In this document: piece after piece, positions 33,201 through 41,112 of the stretch
How the letters are laid out: each line of letters opens with the position of its first letter
How positions within the stretch are numbered: position 1 is the stretch's first letter
From: Podarcis raffonei
Lineage: Eukaryota > Chordata > Lepidosauria > Squamata > Lacertidae
Length of the DNA: 64,000 bases
Assembly: GCF_027172205.1 (NCBI RefSeq)
Contig: NC_070614.1
Location: 38,942,001-39,006,000, forward strand
Direction of reading: 5' to 3'
Position numbers and translations under genes: made by a program
Notes under the pieces: model-generated
Databases searched by the model: none
Told to the model about the DNA's origin: nothing
Seen by the model: only the letters and a program-made list of their open reading frames with translations

Positions 33201-35354
33201 ATAAAAACCTGACCTCTCACATGTTATATTTGGGATTAGGGTTAGGAATATACTTGGAATTAATTCTGCCACTAAAATATCAATCCTGGCTTTGTGGACT
33301 TCCATCAGTGGCTTATCTGGGTTTCAGGCAAGAGTCTCTCCCCCCCAAGCCCTTCCTGGAGAAGCGGGGGACTGAGCCCGGGATCTTTCACCTGCAAAAA
33401 TGGATCTCTGCCATTGAGCTGCAGACCTGCTTTAGGTCTGGGATCAAATCAGGGGTCCCCAACCTTTTTGGACCCATTTCCTTTGGAAATGGAAGGAGCA
33501 GTTGGGGCACCAAAAATAACCATTTCACACACAAAAACTGGCAATGTTCAGAATCCCTCCCCCACAAAGTAAAACACGTACACCCTAAACAGCAATAAAT
33601 AGATAAAATTAGGGGGCAGGGGCCTTAGCAAACACAAAGAGGAGTTACCGTATTGTTGCAAAATTAGTGAGTGTTAAAATGTCATGGGTAAAGCATAGCA
33701 GATTTGCAGCGATAAATGATTGGACAAGAGGAAAGAAAAGGGTTAAAGAAAGGAATTTATAAGTAATTTAGATCAGGGGTTGCTGAAAAAGTTTAAAACT
33801 GGGATGCAGAAAAGGGAGGCATGGGGAAGTCGTTGAAATTGGGTATAAGAAAAAAAGACTATGAAATTATACATGTTTATATGTTTGTTTGTTTGTGTAT
33901 TGTTGTTTGTAATGTCTTATATTATATGTTGAAAAACCAATAAAAATTTTATATATATAAAAAAGAGGAGTTACCATATTTTTCGCTCTATAACACGCAC
34001 CCGACCATAACATGCACGTAGTTTTTAGAGGAGGAAAATCCGTAGGCATGCCACCCGTAGGCATTCCCTCCATAACACGCACAGACATTTCCCCTTACTT
34101 TTTAGGAGGAAAAAAATGAGTGTTATGGTGCAAAAAATACGGTATATGAGGACCCATAGTGCCAGGCTTGGGACTTGAGTTAGACCGTGAGCTTAGGAGA
34201 ACCACCTAAATATTTGGGTGGTCTCCCCACCCCACTCCCTATGGTGATGGAATAGCTTTATGAGATTCAGCGTTTACCGTAAGTAGGACTGGGGAAATTT
34301 GTCCATTTTAGTTTCTCTCAGTTTCTCATTTTTCCACATTTCCATATCAGTTTGCTTTTTTTTTTTAAAGTCCTCCAGAAAATTTCTCAGCATTTTAGTG
34401 TGATTCCCACCTCCTCAGCATACACCCATTTTTGTGTGCTGTTTTGCCTCACATAAACATTTTGGCAAAGCAATTTCCCCATATAGAATGCATTTCGGTA
34501 TGCTATTTTCACTAATATATGCATTCACGAGGAACACCCTCCCATCAGATGTCAAGGAAATAAACAACTATCTGACTTTTAGAAGACATCTGAAGGCAGC
34601 TCTGTTTAGGAAAGTTTTTAATGTTTGATGTTTTATTGTGCTTTTAATTTTCTGTTGGGAGCCACCCAGAGTGGCTGGGGAAACCCAGCCAGATGGGTGG
34701 GGTATAAATTTATTATTATTATTATTAACAGGCAAAATTAACCCTAGCCTATGTGTCTTCCCACAGATTATTTGGCTGGCGAGCTGCTTTTCAAGATTTG
34801 GAGAAGTGCGAATTTGGGGGGACAGCTGTGTTTTCGTAGGCGTAAAATAGGTTAAGTACACATTTCGGCAGAAACTGCACCAAATTTCTAACCTACAACC
34901 CAATCCCAAATGCAATCCCATCCCCACAGCTCCTTCTCTCCTTTCCCCCAGCTCACCTTTCCAGGTTTTGCTGCTCTTGATGTCCCTCAACTGACTAATA
35001 ACATCTGATTTGATAGACATCACTCCTCGGACATCTGCAAGAGAGACATTTGTGGCTGTAACCTCAACCCTTTTCCACCCCGCCCCAGATGTTACAGCCC
35101 TGCCGACACTTCTCTGCTCAGTTCGCACCCAGCACTCGCTCGTGCATCTTTCGGAGGAAGGTGCCGTGCAGGTCAGCAAAGGCCTGGATGTGCCGTTGTA
35201 TGAGGGCGTCTCGGTCAGGAAGGTCTGCTGGGAGCATTTCCAGCAGCAAGGTTGCCACAGAATCCAAGAAGCGGCGGTCACACTGAAGGCAACCAGCCAC
35301 CGCTTGGAGAGAGAAGAGCAAAAGGGGGAACACCAGCAGGAACTGGGGTGCCAT
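30242..35354 (-). CDS. IZUMO3: IZUMO3, Izumo sperm-egg fusion family member 3, 7 exons, 213 aa
   Basis: Minus-strand coding exons, in order, are 35354-35129, 35034-34957, 33108-33019, 32293-32276, 32144-32064, 31817-31727 and 30299-30242, with phases 1,1,1,1,1,2. The product has 213 residues, somewhat shorter than human IZUMO3 (about 239) because of a short tail. It has a signal peptide (about 1-20), GCLQCD (C22, C25), a helical region, [18 protein letters not shown], and C133/C137 in an 18-nt exon. The near-diagnostic IZUMO3 segment [19 protein letters not shown] follows (C147-x2-C150-x6-C157-x5-C163), then one transmembrane helix at about 176-200 and a basic tail. The start codon has a good context (gcaATGG). 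IZUMO3 in mammals is an acrosomal membrane protein needed for acrosome formation. It shares a 239-bp divergent intergenic region with the third Izumo gene. Confidence 0.93.
30455..30625. mobile_element. Palindromic MITE copy in IZUMO3 intron 6
   Basis: It carries gatgctgggaattgtagttc and gtgaagggtaaactacactt and ends in a G run (about 30,590-30,602). Confidence 0.5.
31080..31365. mobile_element. TA-flanked MITE (CCGTATTTTTTGC ends) with an internal hairpin
   Basis: The ends ta-ccgtattttttgctctataa and ttatagagcgaaaaatacgg-ta are inverted repeats. Inside, 31,181-31,204 pairs perfectly with 31,219-31,242 (24 bp), around a short loop. It lies in IZUMO3 intron 6. Confidence 0.8.
32676..32852 (+). 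mobile_element. Truncated CAGTGGTA MITE in IZUMO3 intron 3
   Basis: The left terminus ta-cagtggtacctcaggtta is present and the interior matches the 11,210 and 35,973 copies. The right terminus is missing. Confidence 0.7.
33285..33430 (-). repeat. tRNA-derived SINE (partial) in IZUMO3 intron 2
   Basis: It shows tctgggtttcaggcaagagt, then gactgagcccgggatctttc and the inverted head (gccattgagctgca). The order matches the copies at 49,725 and 53,543. Confidence 0.5.
33972..34144. mobile_element. TA-flanked CCGTATTTTTCGC-type MITE, short copy
   Basis: The ends ta-ccatatttttcgctctataa and gcaaaaaatacgg-ta are inverted. It is shorter than the other copies and lies in IZUMO3 intron 2. Confidence 0.7.
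34530..34727 (+). mobile_element. L2-type LINE 3' end with (ATT)n tail
   Basis: It carries aacaccctcccatcagatgtc, then aacaactatctgacttttag and gagccacccagagtggctgg, closing in a short ATT run. It lies in IZUMO3 intron 2. Confidence 0.75.
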
Positions 35355-35593
35355 TGCCTCTTCCCCTACACTGCAGCTGGTGAAAACTCTTCCGTGAAGT
35401 CAGGAACCACTGGAAAGGCAACCATCTCCATGACACACGGAAACGTTGCCAAGGAGAGAGAGAGTAAATAGACGGTGCTTTGGCGCTAGTCTCTGTGATG
35501 CTACAACAGGAAGTGATGTAAGAAGCAGGTGAGGATCTTGGCTCGGAACAAGCACTACCCTAAGCAGGAAGGGGCTCCTTTGTCCTGGTTCCT
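35355..35593. promoter_or_regulatory. Divergent promoter between IZUMO3 and the third Izumo gene
   Basis: Only 239 bases separate the two start codons, so both 5' UTRs and promoters must fit here unless distal exons exist. It contains the RFX-like half-sites GGCAACC (35,417-35,423) and GTTGCCA (35,445-35,451), and the ETS/CRE-like ACAGGAAGTGATGTAA (35,506-35,521). RFX2 and CREM-type factors regulate spermiogenesis genes in vertebrates. Use here is inferred. Confidence 0.55.
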
Positions 35594-38500
35594 ATGGCCA
35601 GGATATCGCTGCTCGGCTGGCTGGCCTGGTCCCTGCCTGTGCAGCTGGCAGGCACATGCCTCCGTTGCTGGCCAGATGCCATTGTCTACTTTGGCTACGA
35701 CTCCTATTTGCTGCTTGGGCAGGACTCAGAGGCCACCAAAAACTTGGGGAAGCTTTTCATAGGCAGCGCTGAAGACCTCGCCGCCTATGGCAGACACTAT
35801 TTGGGTACAGAATTAAGAGAAGGCGCAAGCAATGTCCATGAGATACTAGGGAGGAGCTTCTCCATGGAGATGCAAAAGGTCCCCGTTTCTGAACCTCCAA
35901 ATGGCACATTATCCAGCTCCCCATTTTATTTTATTTTACAATCTTGAGTGGGTGGAAAGCCTTTAATTACAGTACAGTGGTACCTCGGGTTACATACGCT
36001 TCAGGTTACATACGCTTCAGGTTACAGACTCCGCTAACCCAGAAATAGTACCTCAGGTTAAGAACTTTGCTTCAGGATGAGAACAGAAATCGCGCAGTGG
36101 CGGCGTGGCAGGAGCGGGAGACCCCATTAGCTAAAGTGGTGCTTCAGGTTAAGAACAGTTTCAGGTTAAGAACGGACCTCCGGAACGAATTAAGTACGTA
36201 ACCAGAGGTACCACTGTATTGCATTTATTTTCTCCAAGGAGCTCAAGGTGGAGTACATGGTTCTCTCGCTCCGTGTTTAACCCCCTACAACTCCCCCGGC
36301 GAAGTAGGCTAGGCTTCTGACCAGTCAGAAATCCAAGACAGAGGCCATTCTGGGTCTGAAGAAGCACAGCTGCAGTGTAATAATACCCTGAAAAGTACAA
36401 AGTTTTGCTGATTTTGCTAATGACTCAAATGGCTGAAGAGAACAGGTGTCACCTCTGCTTGCCATAGGGAATCTGTGGCCCTCTAGATGTTATTGGGCTC
36501 CAACCAACTCGCATCATCATCCCCAGCCTGTGTTGCCAATGGTTATGATCGCTGGGAGTTGTAGCCCATCAGTGTTGTGGGGGAGGGGTTACAGGTTTCC
36601 CCATCCCTGGTCCAAGGAACCAAAGAGCCCATGGTCTTGTTGAGCATAATTATATGCAACTCTGCTCCGATTAAATTCACCCACATAGATTTCTTGGTTG
36701 TCACTGGCTGCAGTGAGCAGGAAGAGTTGGGCAGCAGAATATCATCTGGCGAGGGGAGAGGAGGCTGAAGTTATAGCAGTGGGTGGAATGGATTATGAAG
36801 ACAAGTTGAAGCCATCTGCTCCATTTTGTAAAGCGCCCCTATACAACACCCTGTGTGCAGCAATCTATTTCATTATTTTCATTTGGGTAATTCATACACG
36901 GCTTAACATTTTTTACAACACCTAGAAGTGGCTTACGAAATGCCATCAGATGCTACAAATATACAGTAAGAGCCATTATTAAAGCCCATCCTTTAAAACA
37001 GCACAGTCCGACAGGATTTTCTTATTGGAAGCATGTTTGTGGTTGGAGTTTTGGGGGTGCAAACTTCCATATGGAACCCATACACCATTGCAGACTTGGC
37101 ACCCACTTTCCCTCCCACAAGCTGTAAGAATGCGCATGGGCCTCCTGCGTGCAGCAACTCCATGTGGTGTCATTTACAGCACATGAAAACAGTGTCCTTA
37201 AGAACTGTCGGGGTTGCTCAGGGGCCTCCCCGGGGCTCCTCAACAAGATTGGGAATGGCAGATGAGCTACCATTGCCGCTTTCCCATTGGAACCTGCACC
37301 CTTGGGGAAATATTTTAACATATTCCAGGGTGCCGTCTCAGCAGGAGGCAAAGCCAACACCTACCTGGCCTGGTGGCTTCCCTGATTAAACTGGGAGTGT
37401 CACAGAAGCAGCCCCAAAATATTCAGGGATGCTCAGGGATCCCAGGCACACACACAGGTCCTTAGCAGACAGCATGCATGTAGAAAGGGTTCCTGCAGTT
37501 AGGGGTATGTTTCTTCCTCAACTGCCTCACCTGCACGCCCGGTTGCCCTCACCCTTTCTCAGTCCTAAAGGCCAGGATGGCTGAAGCATTCAAAGAACAC
37601 CAACTTAGGTTCCACCGTGTGGGACGGTGTGTTCAAAATGGAGAATTAGGAAAGATTCAGGCATCATTGTTTTGGTTTGTTTCCTCTGCAGAACGGGAAC
37701 ATATGGAGCGTGAGGCTGGAACTCTCTTTCTCCACCTTGAACAGATTATCAAGAGGAGTGGGAAAGGTAGTTGTTGTTAGCTTGTCGTCCTCTTCCTTCC
37801 AGACTTGCCTGCAGCACAACTATGTCAGGGAGCCATTGATTGCCATTGCAGTAGCTCCTAACCCACACACGCAAACACAAAATACCCCCAAACCCTCCTT
37901 CTCTCATTCCACCCCTTGGTGGCCCCAATTAACCAGGCAATTGATCAGGCACTATCCCTTCTGCTGCACTCAAAAGCCTTGGCTTCGATCGACCCATTTC
38001 TCTTTCCCTACAGATCATGGCAGCCTTATGAGGGAGGCAGAGGAGGAAAAGAAGAATTTTGTCAAGCGATTGGAAGAGGCATCTAAGGCCTTTGTGAAGG
38101 AAGGTAAGTACTTGAGGGCAGAACCTCTGGTCGGAGGCAGACAGCTGAGGAGAACGTGGCCCACACATCATGGAGGTGACAGGGTTTTGGAGGTGACCTG
38201 TTGGGTAGGGCAAGATAGGGCCATGGAGTCCTGTGAGTGGGGAGGGATCACCTTTCTCTAGTGCTCATGCCTTTGTTTTTCTCTTTTATATCCACAGTCT
38301 GCAGCCTTTCCTGTGGTGAGTCCGTCTGTCCAAACTAGAGGGGCATCTGTCTGGCCATATGGTGTCTGCTGCTTTTTTTTAAAAGTGTCCATTATATCTG
38401 TGTGTGTGTGTTTGTGTGTGATGCCAGTTATAAATGGTGGATATCCATTCCTCACAGCCCCAGGAAAAAGAAGGCAGTAACCAGATCAGGAATAAATGAA

Positions 38501-41112
38501 AATCTCACCCAAGGATTGTGTGTGTAAATGCAGGTTGGCACTCTTACCTGTGTTAGTGCTTGTGAAGTCAAAGAGGAGACTTTACTGGTATTTAAATTCA
38601 TTGCCAGTTTTGTGCCCTTGAGTTGGTTCAGGCATATCACCAAACCATGATTTTCACTAACCACACACTTAGATTTGAAACCACCATGTCCACACGTGCA
38701 GGGAAAGAAAGAAAGAAAGAAAGAAAATAATTATTTTATACCTCACCCATCTGGTTGGGTTTCCCCAGCCACTTTGGGCGGCTTCCAACACAATATTAAA
38801 ATACAGTAATGCCTCAAACATGAAAAGCTTCCCTAAACAGGGCTGCCTTCAGATGTCGTCTAAAAGTCTGGTAGTAGTTGTTCTCTTTGACCTCCTTTGG
38901 GAGGGTGTTCCACAGGGTGGGTGCCACTACCGAGAAGGCCCTCTGCCTGGAATAATTCCAAATAATGGAAACCATTATTTGGGTAGTTTCTTGCTGTCCC
39001 CTGAAGAACACCTAGGCGCTATCTGAAGTAGCAGCTTCCAGGACTGGATCAACATTCCAAACCATGGTTTGTTGGTTCATATGTGACACCAAACCTTAGG
39101 TTTCATACGTTTCAGCTCCTGGTTTGATGGTCATTCTCAAATCATAATCTGCTGACTTGATTTGGTCCAGACATCACAACAAACCATAGCTTGGCATGAC
39201 ATCTGAATCAACAAGAGATTGGCACAATGTTCAGAAGATGTTATTGTCTAATGGAATCCCCTTTTCCCTGATATTTCCACAGCTAAGTCCCGGTTCCGAC
39301 CCTACGAAGTGGCACAGTGTTCAAACTGCCAGCTTATCAAAGTTTCCTGCCTTGACCCCTTTGTATGTGCAGGTAACTTGTCTTTCTATACCTCTCTCCC
39401 TTAACGTCTCCCTCCAGTCACACTACTCTCTGTACATGTCAGTACAAAAGGAGAGCCAAGGTGGCCTGGGGCGCTTCAGCTGGAGCCTTGAACACCCCAA
39501 TTGGGGCCCATCTCCTTTACTCTTTTGTCTAATTTGCTCTGTAGCTATCATGTAGACATCGGGGTATGTATCAATATTAATAATCCTTAAAGGGTAAAGG
39601 GACCCCTGACCATTAGGTCCAGTCGTGGCCGACTCTGGGGTTGCGGCGCTCATCTTGCTTTATTGGCTGAGGGAGCCGGCGTACAGCTTCCGGGTCATGT
39701 GGCCAGCATGACTAAGCCGCTTCTGGTGAACCAGAGCAGCGCACAGAAACGCCGTTTACCTTCTTGCCGGAGCAGTACCTATTTATCTACTTGCACTTTG
39801 ACATGCTTTTGAACTGCTAGGTTGGCAGGAGCAGGGACCGAGCAACGGGAGCTCACCCCATCGCGGGGATTCAAACCGCCAACCTTCTGATCGGCAAGTC
39901 CTAGGCTCTGTGGTTTAACCCACAGTGCCACCCGCATCTCTTCATGCAATAATCCTTACCTTCATGCAAAAACGGTACTTGCCGGTTTTCTGGTGGTTTT
40001 CTTTGTCCAAGCGCAGTCAGTGAACCTGTTTTTGGCTACAAACGCCCTTAGGATGCTGTTGATGCAGAGCTTCACCATGGTCCCACCTTGGTCTCTCAAG
40101 ACTTCTGCCTTCTCAAAAATGTTATCCTGTTCCTTTTGTACAGGGCCCAATGTTATTGCAGCAGTGCTGGTGCCACTTCTGCTCTTGCTTGGTATAGGAG
40201 CAGCATGGTGGTAAGTCCATGAATATTTAGTCTTTGTGGATACGTATAATTTATTTATTTTTATTTTTGCAAAACCGTAGCTCAACTCCAGGGCAGGGAG
40301 AACTGGGCTACACTGCAGAGTCTTAGCATAGCATCAAAAGTATGGATGGGTAAATGTGGCCCTCCAAATATTTTGGATCTTGGTTACTCCCATCAGCTGC
40401 ATCCAGCATCACTGAGAGCCCAGAGGAATGTTGGGAATTGTTGTCCACAGGTTCTCCACCCCTGGCTTAGGGGAATGAGCCAAGGACTCAAAAAAGCCCT
40501 TGTTCAAACCTATTCCATACCATGAAGGTCACATCCATGCCGTTCCTTTCAAGCACATGCCTTCCCCCAAAGGGTTCTGGGAACTTTGGTTTACCCCTCA
40601 CACAGCTTGTTGCCAGGATTCTCTGGGGGAAGCCATGTGCTTGAAATGTGTGGGATGGATCAAGCTGAAGTCACCTGGCAAGACAGCTTGAGCCTCTTTC
40701 CTCAGGAGATAATGTATGCAAAACCCTTTGAACGTTGGAAGCACTTATTAATTAATTAAAATTAATATTATTATTATTCCATCAGCTTTTGCTGGCTGCC
40801 TGGGAACGAGCAGCAAAGCTAAAACAGATGTCTTGCCATGCTCTTAAGGGAGTTCCTCTCTTTAACCACAGGTATCGCCGTCGCAAACAGAAGGAGCAAG
40901 GAAAAGACAAGTCTTCAGGAGATGAGGACAGCTCAGAGAGTTCTGAGTGGAGCTCTGATAGTTCAGAGAAGGCGGATGCCAATCCAATATATGCAGAAGT
41001 TCCAAGCACCCCCATATATGCTAATGTCCCAGCACATGCTGATGTCCCAGCATATGCTAATGTTCCAAACCCTCCAGAATTCACCATCCCAAGCCCTCCA
41101 CCCTTTGATTAA
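35594..41112 (+). CDS. Izumo-domain type I membrane protein, orthology unresolved, 7 exons, 263 aa
   Basis: Coding exons are 35594-35804, 37692-37766, 38014-38103, 38298-38315, 39283-39372, 40144-40210 and 40872-41112, with phases 1,1,1,1,1,2. The spliced frame is open. A signal peptide (about 1-20) precedes CLRC (C22, C25). Helical exons of 75 and 90 nt, C127/C131 in an 18-nt exon, and the hinge C144-x2-C147-x6-C154-x5-C160 follow the Izumo plan. The transmembrane helix is about 165-184 (PLLLLLGIGAAWW), then a basic stop-transfer YRRRKQK. The tail of about 79 residues has an acidic serine stretch (199-219), then tyrosine motifs at Y224 (YAEV), Y233 (YANV) and Y245 (YANV), ending in PSPPPFD. 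No immunoglobulin exon lies between the hinge and membrane exons, so it is not a standard IZUMO1. TMEM95-like or a reptile-specific paralogue are alternatives. A sperm-surface or acrosomal role is inferred from family and neighbours. Confidence 0.88.
35973..36218. mobile_element. TA-flanked CAGTGGTA MITE in intron 1 of the third Izumo gene
   Basis: The ends ta-cagtggtacctcgggttac and accagaggtaccactg-ta are inverted repeats, and the interior repeats caggttaagaac. Confidence 0.8.
36462..36612. mobile_element. Palindromic hAT-like MITE in intron 1 of the third Izumo gene
   Basis: It runs from cataggg-aatctgtggccctctag through a central gctgggagttgtagccc and ends tccccatccctgg. Confidence 0.55.
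38735..38995 (-). mobile_element. L2-type LINE 3' end, minus orientation
   Basis: Read on the minus strand it gives ccctctgg-type ORF2 end phrases ([32 protein letters not shown]) and the family 3' UTR. It is flanked on both sides by segments of the AAACCATGG repeat (38,605 and 39,045), which may be one older element split by this insertion. It lies in intron 4 of the third Izumo gene. Confidence 0.75.
39590..39942 (-). repeat. Sauria/POM-type SINE in intron 5 of the third Izumo gene
   Basis: Full-length in minus orientation, with reversed tail aaagggtaaagggacccctg at left and reversed head (ccacagtgccacccgcatc) at right. It fills much of the interval where an immunoglobulin exon of an IZUMO1-type gene would sit. 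Confidence 0.85.
40340..40470. mobile_element. Palindromic hAT-like MITE in intron 6 of the third Izumo gene
   Basis: It runs from ggatgggtaaatgtggccct to tctccacccctgg, around mirrored cccatcagctgcat and gttgggaattgtt phrases. Confidence 0.5.
40530..40650. mobile_element. Palindromic MITE copy in intron 6 of the third Izumo gene
   Basis: The phrases catgccttcccccaaagg and ctctgggggaagccatg are inverted. Same type as 12,960-13,085. Confidence 0.5.

Noticed and set aside
34568-35281. 237-residue minus-strand open frame
   Set aside because: It reads through IZUMO3 exon 2 and its intron, then into an L2 LINE end. Only the 78-nt exon is coding.
37561-37630. Extra exon upstream of exon 2 in the third Izumo gene
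   Set aside because: An acceptor-like site exists, but the donor is poor, and splicing exon 1 directly to 37,692 gives the paralogous exon plan and phase.
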